Source of the DNA: G963422705 sp963422705
Lineage (GTDB): Bacteria > Poribacteria > WGA-4E > WGA-3G
DNA: 64,000 nt
NCBI GenBank assembly: GCA_963422705.1
Contig: OY730443.1
Location: forward strand, 2,108,001 to 2,172,000
Reading direction: 5' to 3'
Within the stretch, counting starts at the first letter, position 1; each line of letters opens with the position of its first letter. Below, piece by piece: positions 42,983 through 51,583 of the stretch. The notes under the pieces are model-generated. The model saw only the letters and a list, made by a program, of their open reading frames with translations, made no database searches and was not told where the DNA came from. The position numbers and the translations under genes were made by a program.

Positions 42983-45900
42983 CCCCTCAATAATTTCAAT
43001 CGACGTGACGCTCACATAAACCAGTCGTTTTATCACGGTAATAAGTTCATCCGGTTCTGCAAACCACTCATTTGCGTCATTGATGATGCCACTCTCCTTG
43101 TCCCGCGTCACCTTGTACCTGTCAATTAACCACTCCAGCGGCGTCCGTCCGTTAACCACATACCGATGCGCCTCACAAGGGATACCAGATACCCGCGTCT
43201 GGTCATTGATGATAAGCGTCTCTTTGCTCACCTTGTCCGAAAACCGCATCGCCCTCGAACTCAATCGAAAATTATCGGTTGGCGCATCCACGGAAAGGGG
43301 GTATTCCTCACACGACTCATAATTCAGGTGTAGCCGTGCGAGCGCTGCACCCACATCCGAAAACGCGTTGAAATCAGGCGCAAACGGAATGCGTGGTAAC
43401 ATCTTCGAAACATCATTCGCGAACCTTTCACGATACACCGACGAATGCAGCATGCCGTAAACATAATCGAAAATCGCATCCTTCGTGATGCCATCATCCC
43501 GATAATGCGCACGGAACGCCGACAACGCCGTATCCGATATGTTGTCAAGACGCCCCGAAGACGGGGGTGCGTATTGCCATCGCGGAAAACATTGGCATGC
43601 ATTGTTTAAACCGAGTTCCGGCATCGTATCCGTGATGAGTGCGGAAAACGGCTTTTTGGAACCGATACCCGGCACACATATCACCCGGTTTTCACTCGAC
43701 AAGGGAGGAAAAATCCTGTCCATCTGGTATTTGCGCTGTGCAAGTGCATAATCCGCGTAATAATTTGTGGACACAAACGGGCGATAGTTCACCTTTCGAA
43801 GGTATTCCGCTTTAAAGTCAACCCGCTGCCTCCGTTTCAGACGATTTTTGAGTTCTCTATCCCACTTAATATTCACGGGCGCGTTGTGCCGGTGTACCAC
43901 CTCATCCACAGTCAGTTCAGGATTTGCCTCAAGTTCAGCAATTGCTGCGCGGTACGCCTGCGTCATGCGCCGGGCGTTTTTGAGGCATGCGTCGTGAGAG
44001 AAGTTGTAGAGATAGGCGTCCCTACCGGTTTTATACCCGCATGAATATAACTTAAATATCGCATCGTCAGCCTTGCCCGCCTTTGTCTCCTTGGTGCCCA
44101 TCGGGTAAAACCGCGCAAACGCATCACTGCGCTGGTTAACCCAATCGTGGTGGGCGTTCGGCGTAATTGTCTGCCAATCGCGAACGCCTTTGATGGAGCC
44201 CGCATCCCGCAACGCCGCCAGCTTCTCCTCGCGCGTGAGGTAATCCCCGATATCGCGGTATCGGATTTCACACCTTTTCGTCGTGCTTAGTCGGTTAAGC
44301 TTCTGCTGTTTTTGACAATCCGTTGATAATCTCGTCGGAGATGCTTTCGTCGTGCTTAGTCGGTTAAGCTTCTGCTGTTTTTGGCAATCCGTTGATAATC
44401 TCGTCGGAGATGCTTTCGTCGTGCTTAGTCGGTTAAGCTTCTGCTGTTTTTGGCAATCCGTTGATAATCTCGTCGGAGATGTCTCATGTTTTTGTCGTGC
44501 TAAGCGATGGGGATTTTTTACCAAGATGGTGATGGCAACCGGGGTGCGGGAACCGCTGCCGAAAGCATTTCCACCTTCGGCACGTCGCCGTTCTCCAGAG
44601 GTTCTCGCATCCCCTCGAAGGTGTAGCACGTAGATAGAACTGAATTCGGAGGCGAGACATGCCCGGAGCCCCGCATCGGCGTTCCCATCAACCCACGAAC
44701 CGTTGGTAACGAAGGCGATAACCCCCTCTTCGCCAATTCTGTCGCTTGCCCACCGGAGTGCCATTTTGTAGGTGTCGTAGAGACTATTCTTATTAGTTAC
44801 TGTCGATGCCGCGACATAGGTGTCCCGGATGCGTTTTTCAAGCGCCGGATAGTGCACATTTGGGTTGTCATCGGCAGCACTCTTCTGCCCCACGTGCCAC
44901 GGTGGGTTACCGACGATGACACGGATACGCCGTTCCTGTTGATTCTCGGTGCGCTCGTTGTTATCCATCAGCCAGAGCAGGGGTTCTGTCTCTCTGTCCG
45001 GGGGTGGCGTTGTGTTGAGGGTGAAAGTATCGGTGAGGGCGATGCCGTTGAACGGTTCGTGCCGTGTGTCTTCAGGGTGCCGGCTGCGGAACGCTTCGGC
45101 GATATTGATGGCGGCGATGTAATAAGCGAGGAGTACGATTTCGTTGGCGTGTAGTTCTTCCCGGTATTTCCGCGCCACGTCCGCGGGCGCGATGAGTTCA
45201 GATTGGAGCAGGCGCGCCAGAAAGGTGCCGACACCGGCGAAGGGTTCTAGGACATGGACACCTTCATCGGAGATGCTTCGTCCGAATTCATCGGTGAGCA
45301 CGTCGTCGGCGCTTTTCAAAATGAAGTCGACGATGTCAACCGGCGTGTAGACGATACCGAGTCGTTCCGCCTCTTGTTTCAGCGCCGTGGCGAAAAATTT
45401 CTCGTAGAGTTCCAACAGCACGCGCTGTTTTCCCGCGCTGTTATCGATGCCGCGGGCGCGCATCCGGACGCTGTCGTAAAAGCCTTCCAACTCCCGCGTC
45501 TCATCTAAGAGTCCGAATTCGGCGAAATCGGCCCGGAGCGTGTCCAGCGCCATCGCCACCGGGTTGCTAGAGGCGAACACGTAATTCTCAAAGAGTGCGT
45601 CGAAAACGGGGTTTGTGATAATGTGCTGCGCCATCATATCGATGGCGTCGCCGCGGGTGATAGCGGCGTTAATCGCGCGTTTGAGTTCGGTATGGAACGC
45701 GTCAAACCATTCTTGCAGCGCCGTGTTTGCTGGATGTCGCAGTAATCCATCAATGCGCGCGACGACGCGCAAGAAAATATCGGCGACGTCCTTCGCCCAG
45801 CTCTCCCAATATTTCCTATCGCCGCACTGTTCCACGATTTGCGCGAAGATAGCGTCCGCGGGGATATCCAGCGGCAACGTCAGCTGTGAGGAAAACGCCG

Positions 45901-47920
45901 CATCACCGTTAAACTCGCCCTTAAACTCGCCCTCAAAGATGATGCGTTGGGTGGGCGTCGTGTTGATGTCGATGCTGTTGATTTCCGCGTTGAGTCTATC
46001 GTCGTGTGAACGGAGGGCGCGGAGCACATTCCACACAGATTTGAAGCGTTCGGTATCATTGAGGATTTTGCCCGGTTCCGCGCCCTCCGGTATCGCCACA
46101 GGCAGGATAATGTACCCATAAGTCTTCCCCGGCGATTTGCGCATCACGCGTCCTACCGCCTGCACGATATCGACGTATGAGTTCCGCGGCGTCATGAAGA
46201 GCACCGCGTCGAGGGCAGGGACGTCGATACCTTCGGAGAGACACCGGGCGTTGGAGAGGATGCGGCAGACGTCATCGCCGCCACCTTTCAACCATTCAAT
46301 CCGTTTTTTTCGTAAGAGCGCATTATCTTTCCCGTCGACATGTTCGGTTTCGCACTCAAACGGCGCCATTGTTTGCGTGTCGGGCAGCCGCTGTAGCGCG
46401 CAATCGATAACACCGTTCCAATGTTTGACAAGGCTTTTCGACGCGGCGATGGTATTGGAGAACGCGATGGCACGCCTCAGCGGCTGCCTATCGGTATCAG
46501 ATTTTCTTTCAGGGTTTTGGAGTGCCCGCCAGCACCCCACAATTTTTGTCGCGTCGTTAATGTTAATCTCCCCGCCACCCGTGGCGAGGTATTTCTGCAG
46601 TACCGCGTCCACCCCTTGCTCCGACATCGCGAGCACAACTACCTTGTAGTCAGAGAGTAAGTCCTGCTCAACCGCGCGAGAGAAGGGCAGCCGGTGAAAT
46701 TCTGCCCCGTAGGTAGCCGCATCGTCCATCGAATAAACGTCTCTCTCATGTCGCGCCGCCTTCGCTTTGGCCCCGGCGGTGTAGAGGCGGGATGTCGCCG
46801 TCATGTAGAGACGTCTCTTCGCGTGAATGCGCGCCGCATCGTGGATGAGCACGAACGGCGAGGTGGTATCGTCCGGGGCTTCGACACCCGTGGTGCGGTG
46901 CGCTTCATCACAAAGCACGATATCAAACGGCGGCGCCCCTGCTTTTTGCGCGGTTTCCACAATCGGCAGCGAGTGATAAGTGCAGAAAACCACCCGCATA
47001 TTATCGGCATCCGGTTGCTGTAGCGCCGCGGAGATGTCGCCCACAGCTGTCGTCACAGGGAGTTCGAGTTCGAGGAAGGATGCATCTTCAGCGGTTTTGC
47101 CCGCCTTGGTATCAGAGCAGATACCGATGTATCGGTGCGGTATCCCCTGCTGCTCTGCCCATTCGCGCATCGCTTGCGAAAAGAGCCCAATAGACGGCAC
47201 AAGATAGAGCACGCGCCCGCCCACACCGGCGAGATGTTCGGCGATGCGGAGTGCCGTGAAGGTTTTCCCCGTGCCGCACGCCATCAGCAGTTTACCACGC
47301 GCAGCGGTTTTGAACCCGTGAACCACATCGTCAAACGCCTCCCGCTGATGCGTCCGGAGGCGGAACGTCTCGTGTCGATACGCCAGCTGTTCAGGCGCTT
47401 GCCGACTGAGTTCCGGCCAGGTTACCGGCCGGCTGGCGAGTTCCGCGGCGCTGATGCGTTGACATGCCGGGCGCAGCCCATCCAGCGTTTTCCGCACATT
47501 CGCGCTCCAGGTGTCGCTCGTATCCACGAAGATACGCGCGGTAAACGGTTCCCGCGCCGACGCGGCGATAAAGGTGTCAACGGCAGCCTTCGTAATACGC
47601 GTATTTTCCGCGTAACATTTGCATTGGATGGCGCAGTAGCCACCGGCGCGCTCTTCGGCGACAATATCGATACCGGTATCAACCGCGTCAAACTCCGGCC
47701 GCCGTTCCGCCCACTCCGCCCAGAGATACACCGCCGAAAAGCGGTTCTTGTAGAACGCATCTTCGAGAAGATAGCTGCGTATCAAGCGCTCAAAAAGTCT
47801 CCCCTTTTCGTATTCGCTATCCGCATGCTCACGAATGTAAGTGAGCGCCCTATCAAATCCGTTATCCGGTTCCGCCGTGTTGCTTCCCAATTCGAGATAA
47901 GCTTGTGTCACTTCTGACAT
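42947..47920 (-). CDS. Type ISP-like single-polypeptide restriction-modification enzyme
   Basis: About 1657 residues with, in order, an Mrr-like nuclease (GIDIVAEE ... AIQCKCY, near 80-100), an SF2 helicase/translocase (Walker A MACGTGKTFTALRIAEHL near 215, DEAH in LCDEAHRTTG near 340, VGRVMRKSPGKTYGY near 600), a gamma-class adenine methyltransferase (motif I VLEPFAGVGTF near 890, NPPW near 1010) and a C-terminal target-recognition part. This is the LlaGI/LlaBIII architecture, in which one chain methylates, translocates and cuts. A TTG at 47932 adds four residues; the ATG at 47920 is used. Oddities are a three-unit insert near 1150-1215, a trinucleotide tract in the leader, and visibly higher GC than neighbours. 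Confidence 0.88.
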   Translation of the reverse strand: MSEVTQAYLELGSNTAEPDNGFDRALTYIREHADSEYEKGRLFERLIRSYLLEDAFYKNRFSAVYLWAEWAERRPEFDAVDTGIDIVAEERAGGYCAIQCKCYAENTRITKAAVDTFIAASAREPFTARIFVDTSDTWSANVRKTLDGLRPACQRISAAELASRPVTWPELSRQAPEQLAYRHETFRLRTHQREAFDDVVHGFKTAARGKLLMACGTGKTFTALRIAEHLAGVGGRVLYLVPSIGLFSQAMREWAEQQGIPHRYIGICSDTKAGKTAEDASFLELELPVTTAVGDISAALQQPDADNMRVVFCTYHSLPIVETAQKAGAPPFDIVLCDEAHRTTGVEAPDDTTSPFVLIHDAARIHAKRRLYMTATSRLYTAGAKAKAARHERDVYSMDDAATYGAEFHRLPFSRAVEQDLLSDYKVVVLAMSEQGVDAVLQKYLATGGGEININDATKIVGCWRALQNPERKSDTDRQPLRRAIAFSNTIAASKSLVKHWNGVIDCALQRLPDTQTMAPFECETEHVDGKDNALLRKKRIEWLKGGGDDVCRILSNARCLSEGIDVPALDAVLFMTPRNSYVDIVQAVGRVMRKSPGKTYGYIILPVAIPEGAEPGKILNDTERFKSVWNVLRALRSHDDRLNAEINSIDINTTPTQRIIFEGEFKGEFNGDAAFSSQLTLPLDIPADAIFAQIVEQCGDRKYWESWAKDVADIFLRVVARIDGLLRHPANTALQEWFDAFHTELKRAINAAITRGDAIDMMAQHIITNPVFDALFENYVFASSNPVAMALDTLRADFAEFGLLDETRELEGFYDSVRMRARGIDNSAGKQRVLLELYEKFFATALKQEAERLGIVYTPVDIVDFILKSADDVLTDEFGRSISDEGVHVLEPFAGVGTFLARLLQSELIAPADVARKYREELHANEIVLLAYYIAAINIAEAFRSRHPEDTRHEPFNGIALTDTFTLNTTPPPDRETEPLLWLMDNNERTENQQERRIRVIVGNPPWHVGQKSAADDNPNVHYPALEKRIRDTYVAASTVTNKNSLYDTYKMALRWASDRIGEEGVIAFVTNGSWVDGNADAGLRACLASEFSSIYVLHLRGDARTSGERRRAEGGNAFGSGSRTPVAITILVKNPHRLARQKHETSPTRLSTDCQKQQKLNRLSTTKASPTRLSTDCQKQQKLNRLSTTKASPTRLSTDCQKQQKLNRLSTTKRCEIRYRDIGDYLTREEKLAALRDAGSIKGVRDWQTITPNAHHDWVNQRSDAFARFYPMGTKETKAGKADDAIFKLYSCGYKTGRDAYLYNFSHDACLKNARRMTQAYRAAIAELEANPELTVDEVVHRHNAPVNIKWDRELKNRLKRRQRVDFKAEYLRKVNYRPFVSTNYYADYALAQRKYQMDRIFPPLSSENRVICVPGIGSKKPFSALITDTMPELGLNNACQCFPRWQYAPPSSGRLDNISDTALSAFRAHYRDDGITKDAIFDYVYGMLHSSVYRERFANDVSKMLPRIPFAPDFNAFSDVGAALARLHLNYESCEEYPLSVDAPTDNFRLSSRAMRFSDKVSKETLIINDQTRVSGIPCEAHRYVVNGRTPLEWLIDRYKVTRDKESGIINDANEWFAEPDELITVIKRLVYVSVTSIEIIEGLPSPLETSQNV
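44277..44483 (-). repeat. Three in-frame 69-base tandem repeats inside the restriction enzyme gene
   Basis: Units at 44277-44345, 44346-44414 and 44415-44483 are almost identical, with a partial fourth following. Each codes for 23 residues (for example RLSTDCQKQQKLNRLSTTK). They sit between VAITILVKNP and CEIRYRDIGDYL, which are normally close together in this enzyme group. Copy-number change keeps the frame. Confidence 0.95.
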
Positions 47921-47949
47921 ATCGGTTTCCAATTCACGTTCAGCTGTTT

Positions 47950-47989
<40 letters not shown>

Positions 47990-48233
47990 GTGAGTTGATT
48001 CAGCTTCCACATTGCGGACAGGTTTTGGAACTACAACTCTCCCCCATTTCCAACGTCATCCCAACATAGCACCCCCGCTGCTGCCCATTTTGTCGCTTCC
48101 GGTGTCGTTTACCTTTTTATCAGTTGATAAATAGAGCCTTCCGTCGGTGAAAACGGCCGGCGCCGAGCTTGAAAATGGCAAGTGCCTTAATTTCACGGCA
48201 CGCACTTTGAAATCTAACTCGGTTTGCTTATTT
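47990..48233. other. Upstream region of the restriction gene, with a 14-base palindrome
   Basis: No gene. TTATCA-GT-TGATAA at 48117-48130 is a near-perfect palindrome of operator type, about 200 bases before the start codon. A further GC-rich stretch lies at 48142-48172. Repeat copy B borders the region. Confidence 0.4.
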
Positions 48234-48358
48234 TACTTTCTGTAATATCGTATCACATATTTTTGAGAGAGTGCCAAATATTTTTGATAAAAAAAGCAGG
48301 AGTTAGCCGGGGTGGCCCCGAAGCCTAAAGGCTTGGGATTGTTAGAGAATTCCCTTCA
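48234..48358. repeat. 125-base IS605-left-end-like direct repeat, copy B
   Basis: The partner of copy A, on the other side of the restriction gene and in direct orientation. Its tip supplies the TGA stop codon (48356-48358) of the truncated reading frame beyond it. Read on the minus strand it holds TTGGCA and TGATAC-type boxes pointing towards the restriction gene, plus hairpins followed by a T7 tract. Confidence 0.85.
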
Positions 48359-48769
48359 TTTCCGCTTCGACGGACTAGGGCTTCGGAGCAGTTTTCCAAT
48401 TTGTGAAGCAATCTTAGGTTCCTCGGCCCGAAGCCAGCGAAGTCCTTCTTCGTTCCCGTAGCGTTTCAGAAAATACAACGCACGTTTGGAACGTTCCGGC
48501 GAAAATTTATCTTTAAGGGCGGATTCCAAGTCTCCATGTGCACGAAGTTCCCCTTGAAAATCTATTTGCGGCTCGATATCCAAACCGCCACGCTTTTCCT
48601 GACTTCTCGAAGAAAGCACACGCTCATCTTGTGAAGTGGTATCCACCGGAATATGTATAGGAGCTTGTTGTGGTTCTGGCGGTGGGGTTTCTGCTTCGAT
48701 TACCGCTTGCTCAGCCCAGAGGTGTCCTTGTGCACTGTCGAGGGAACTACCAAATAACTTCCGGAATCG
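48356..48769 (-). pseudogene. 5'-truncated paralogue of the 48774 lipoprotein gene
   Basis: A frame reading RKLFGSSLDSAQGHLWAEQ, then VIEAETPPPEPQQAPIHIPV, continues through SPERSKRALYFLKRYGNEEG to a stop in repeat copy B. Its first 40 codons repeat the C-terminus of the protein encoded just upstream (QKLLGGSLESAQEHLLSEQ). The match begins abruptly with no start codon. A 96-codon ORF from a GTG at 48646 lies inside it. It is best read as a paralogue that lost its 5' part, or as the severed end of one original gene. Confidence 0.6.
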
Positions 48770-48914
48770 GTACTTAGTGAACTTTGTCCCATGTATGTAT
48801 AGGAGCTTGTTGTGGTTCCGACGGTGGGGTTTCTGCTTCGATTACCGCTTGCTCAGACAAAAGGTGTTCTTGTGCACTCTCAAGGGAACCACCAAGTAAC
48901 TTTTGGAGTGTGAT
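48652..48914. repeat. Tandem imperfect duplication, 121-base units 142 bases apart
   Basis: 48652-48772 and 48794-48914 match closely (TATGTATAGGAGCTTGTTGT start in both), with scattered substitutions. The offset of 142 is not a multiple of three, so the downstream copy is read in a different frame from the upstream gene. Confidence 0.85.
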
Positions 48915-49631
48915 AGAATCAGCAGGAAGATTTTCTAGAGCTTCAAAGAAGGAATCATAGCGAATTTTCACCCGTTCCTCGAGGGTTAACCAATTTTCAG
49001 ACTCAGACAGTGGAAAAACGGGTAATGCGCGTTCATTTAGTCTGTCTATATAACTTCGAAGAACCGGTTCACCTTCAGTCCGTGCATTTTCTTTCATCCA
49101 GTCTATAACGAACTGTATCGGTTCTGCCTGACGTTTTACCTCTTTCCCCTCTTTATTCCATCGAAGACGCGCTTGTGTTTCCTCAAGTTGTTCCTGTACA
49201 TCTTCGGTTTCGCCAAAGAGTTTGTTTGAGAGTTTAAAGTAACGCTCTGCATCTTCTAGGATTAGATATGTCCCTTCCGGTTCACCGGGAGGCTGTGCCA
49301 GTAGGCTGTGGCCAGCGAGATGGTAGTATTCAGTCCATTCCGGCTCTCCGTTGCCGAGTTCTTGTGCAATGGCGTGCAACCTCTCTTGTGCAAGTGCGAG
49401 GTTTGTGTCTTGAAGGGCTATCGCAGGTTTAAAAGATTCAAAGATGCCTTTTGCTTTCCTTGTCGTGGTGCTTTCTTCCGCAACGTCATTTTTTTCCTTT
49501 TGAACGTTGGGCGAGTCAAATGGCGTATGCGCGATAGGCTGCACCTCTGATAACTGCTGTACAGGTACAGAACACCCTAACATACTTACAGAAATTAGTA
49601 AGACAAGTGTCAAAAGTAAAAAACGTTTCAT
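48774..49631 (-). CDS. Lipoprotein of unknown function
   Basis: A protein of about 285 residues starting MKRFLLLTLVLLISVSMLGC, a lipoprotein signal with lipobox L-G-C; the Cys would be acylated. The rest is largely helical and acidic (LALAQERLHAIAQEL, VQEQLEETQARLRW), possibly TPR-like. The start at 49631 is chosen over a TTG at 49682 because it begins the signal peptide and has GGGAG upstream. Its C-terminus lies in the duplicated segment and ends PIHTWDKVH, where the truncated paralogue continues, so it may itself be shortened. Confidence 0.6.
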   Translation of the reverse strand: MKRFLLLTLVLLISVSMLGCSVPVQQLSEVQPIAHTPFDSPNVQKEKNDVAEESTTTRKAKGIFESFKPAIALQDTNLALAQERLHAIAQELGNGEPEWTEYYHLAGHSLLAQPPGEPEGTYLILEDAERYFKLSNKLFGETEDVQEQLEETQARLRWNKEGKEVKRQAEPIQFVIDWMKENARTEGEPVLRSYIDRLNERALPVFPLSESENWLTLEERVKIRYDSFFEALENLPADSITLQKLLGGSLESAQEHLLSEQAVIEAETPPSEPQQAPIHTWDKVH

Positions 49632-49708
49632 TTTTAAATACTCCCTTTGTTCGGATTTAACCTCTTCTCTGAACGGAATCAATGGCGGTTTACATCTAAA
49701 GCCCGATG

Positions 49709-50116
49709 TTAATCGATATTCTCTACAAGAAATATTGCAACAACTATACCTGTAAGTGTTATTGCGGTTCCAATTATCCTGTCCTTTGAGTACCAGTGGT
49801 TATGCGCTTTCTCCATAGGAACCGTTTCAGTTGTGTACTCGCCGGTACCCTCCGGCTTCGTAACAACTACGGTTTTCGTGCCGACTTTTACTTTCGCCTT
49901 AATATACTTGCCTTCGGAATGACTCCATTCCTCCTGCTCCTTATATACATCTGATACCTCGGTTGACGTCACTGTCTTCATGATTTCCTTTTTCGTGGTT
50001 ATGGTTTCATATTCCGTATGCGCAAGAGCAAAAGGAAGTATCGGGGCAATTGCAGACATGAATAATAATCCGAGGATAAGAACGACTGCAAATACCTGAC
50101 AGCCTGAAAATTTCAT
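49709..50116 (-). CDS. Small membrane protein, 135 residues
   Basis: Not recognised. It has a hydrophobic N-terminal segment (VFAVVLILGLLFMSAIAPIL), a polar charged middle rich in K, T, V and E (VKVGTKTVVVTKPEGTGEY), and a C-terminal membrane helix (IGTAITLTGIVVAIFLVE). The middle would be extracytoplasmic. AAGGAG before the ATG at 50116 fixes the start; a GTG at 50167 gives a longer frame. It precedes the lipoprotein gene by 77 bases, so they may act together in the envelope. Confidence 0.6.
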   Translation of the reverse strand: MKFSGCQVFAVVLILGLLFMSAIAPILPFALAHTEYETITTKKEIMKTVTSTEVSDVYKEQEEWSHSEGKYIKAKVKVGTKTVVVTKPEGTGEYTTETVPMEKAHNHWYSKDRIIGTAITLTGIVVAIFLVENID

Positions 50117-50218
50117 TACAGTTTCTCCTTGTATACTGAATAGTTTGTTCTCAAACCTAACGTTCACTATTTAACTTTCAAAAACACTTTCACCTTTTAC
50201 TGAAAAAAGGTAATCTTA

Positions 50219-50247
50219 ATTACACCTAATAAAAAGGGGTTTGTCAA
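50219..50247 (-). promoter_or_regulatory. Strong promoter for the small membrane protein and lipoprotein genes
   Basis: On the minus strand a perfect TTGACA is followed after 17 bases by TGTAAT. Transcription would begin near 50212, about 95 bases before the start codon. Confidence 0.65.
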
Positions 50248-50287
50248 CTTAAAAATGAGGAATTTTCGGGAAAAAGTGCTGTTTTGA

Positions 50288-50323
50288 CATATTTTTTCGC
50301 TTTTTTTTTCGAAAAAAAATATG
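50288..50323. other. AT-rich imperfect palindrome after the patatin gene
   Basis: CATATTTTTTCG and CGAAAAAAAATATG form a long stem around a T-rich loop, 50 bases after the patatin stop codon. It may be a terminator or an operator for the promoter just downstream. Confidence 0.45.
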
Positions 50324-50372
50324 TTCATTTGTAGGTAAAAGCTTCAACGAGATTAATCGTGCCGTTTTCACA

Positions 50373-51332
50373 TCACAAACCGATAAACCTTTGAACGCAC
50401 TCTGCTTCTCTCTCAAAATCGTGCCCTGCGAGGGTTTTCAAATTGGCTAACTGATTCACATTATCTGATTCCCAAAAATCTATGCCCGAGTTTATTCGGA
50501 GGTATCTCTCTTTTAGGAGGCGTTGTGCCGTATCAGCGGTTGCCTGAGACTGAATATTCAGGACATAGGAGGCGATTTTCTGCCCGCCCCATCCCGTGAT
50601 GAAACCCCAATTCCGTCTATGACGATACATGTTTTGCGAATGCCCCGTGCCGATGGACAAAATCTTGATTTTTTCAATCTCTTGCCCGAACGTTGATATT
50701 GCCTCCGTCAACGCGGCGATGGACGGATTATTTGCCCAGAAACTTCCGTCTGCGAGTAGGGATGCACCCAGGGGCTTCGGATTGAAAAAAGTGGGAGCGG
50801 CACAGGATGCGAGCACCGCTTCTCGCAAACTCACGTTTTCTGAGCTTGAAGTGTTCTGACTGATGTATTGAGGTGAAGCGCCCTCGCGTACCTTCTCTAA
50901 GTAATTAGAGCGAAAAATATAGCTTCCGCCAGTGCTTAAGTCCGAACATGTTATCATGAGAGGCACCGAAATTTCGTTGAGGGATATTTCTGGCAAGTGT
51001 GCGGCGAGTGACTCTTCAAGTTGCCTTGTTGAGTACCGGCTGAAGAGAAGCGGATGACGATACCATTTTTTGTGAAAGATGCGTGGCCCTTCCGCCTCAA
51101 AGAGTTCGACTATCTTTGTCATAGGGATGCTTGTGGCAGCTGCCCCGCCGATGATTGCGCCTGCGCTGGTACCAGCAATCAAATTGAAATAATCTCGCAC
51201 AACAATATTATGTGCTCGTTCAAGGCTAGCAAGCAACTGCGCGGCATAGATGCCTCGAATGCCACCGCCATCCAGGGATAGAATATGGAAAGGTTCTTGT
51301 TTTTTCACTGTTTGTTTGTATTCCGTTGCCAA
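50373..51332 (-). CDS. Patatin-like phospholipase
   Basis: A 319-residue patatin. ILSLDGGGIRGIYAAQLL is the oxyanion-hole glycine motif, IAGTSAGAIIGG holds the serine nucleophile (G-x-S-x-G), and LADGSFWANNP the catalytic aspartate (D-G). The sequence resembles CapV-type effectors that degrade membrane phospholipid in CBASS, but no CD-NTase or other CBASS gene is in the window. The start is uncertain: the frame opens at a TTG (51332), with a GTG at 51308 just before the core. No signal peptide, so cytoplasmic. Confidence 0.85.
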   Translation of the reverse strand: MATEYKQTVKKQEPFHILSLDGGGIRGIYAAQLLASLERAHNIVVRDYFNLIAGTSAGAIIGGAAATSIPMTKIVELFEAEGPRIFHKKWYRHPLLFSRYSTRQLEESLAAHLPEISLNEISVPLMITCSDLSTGGSYIFRSNYLEKVREGASPQYISQNTSSSENVSLREAVLASCAAPTFFNPKPLGASLLADGSFWANNPSIAALTEAISTFGQEIEKIKILSIGTGHSQNMYRHRRNWGFITGWGGQKIASYVLNIQSQATADTAQRLLKERYLRINSGIDFWESDNVNQLANLKTLAGHDFEREAECVQRFIGL

Positions 51333-51491
51333 AGTGAGTTACAGTGCTTTACAGATTCAGGTATATACACGATATCTTATTTTGCGATGAAAATCAAGTT
51401 TCTAAGTGGGGTTTCAGCGGAATTGGGCTTTCAGGCGTTAACGAGCTCAAAGCATCGGAAATTCAATAGCTCCGGCGGATAGAGAAAAATA

Positions 51492-51520
51492 TTGAACTGC
51501 AAACACGAATTTGGTATAAT
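51492..51520 (+). promoter_or_regulatory. Promoter for the flavin reductase gene
   Basis: TTGAAC and a perfect TATAAT are 17 bases apart. Transcription would begin near 51527, about 57 bases before the ATG at 51584. Confidence 0.6.
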
Positions 51521-51583
51521 ATCATAATAGGATTTCGATATAACGTCACTTGAAAGCCTCAATTCAGGAAAGAAAGCGAAAAG

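Noticed and set aside
44277..44483. CRISPR array
   Set aside because: The repeats are 69 bases, directly tandem with no spacers, and translate in frame within a gene.
44352..44633. 93-codon plus-strand frame with internal repeats
   Set aside because: It is the antisense reading of the 69-base tandem repeats inside the restriction enzyme gene.
47135..47917. A 260-codon plus-strand open frame in the 5' part of the restriction gene
   Set aside because: The region is GC-rich, so antisense stops are scarce; the composition is arginine-rich and the minus-strand protein has full nuclease and helicase motifs.
50373..51332. Complete CBASS operon
   Set aside because: Only the patatin effector-like gene is present; no CD-NTase, Cap2/Cap3 or HORMA/TRIP13 gene is in the window.
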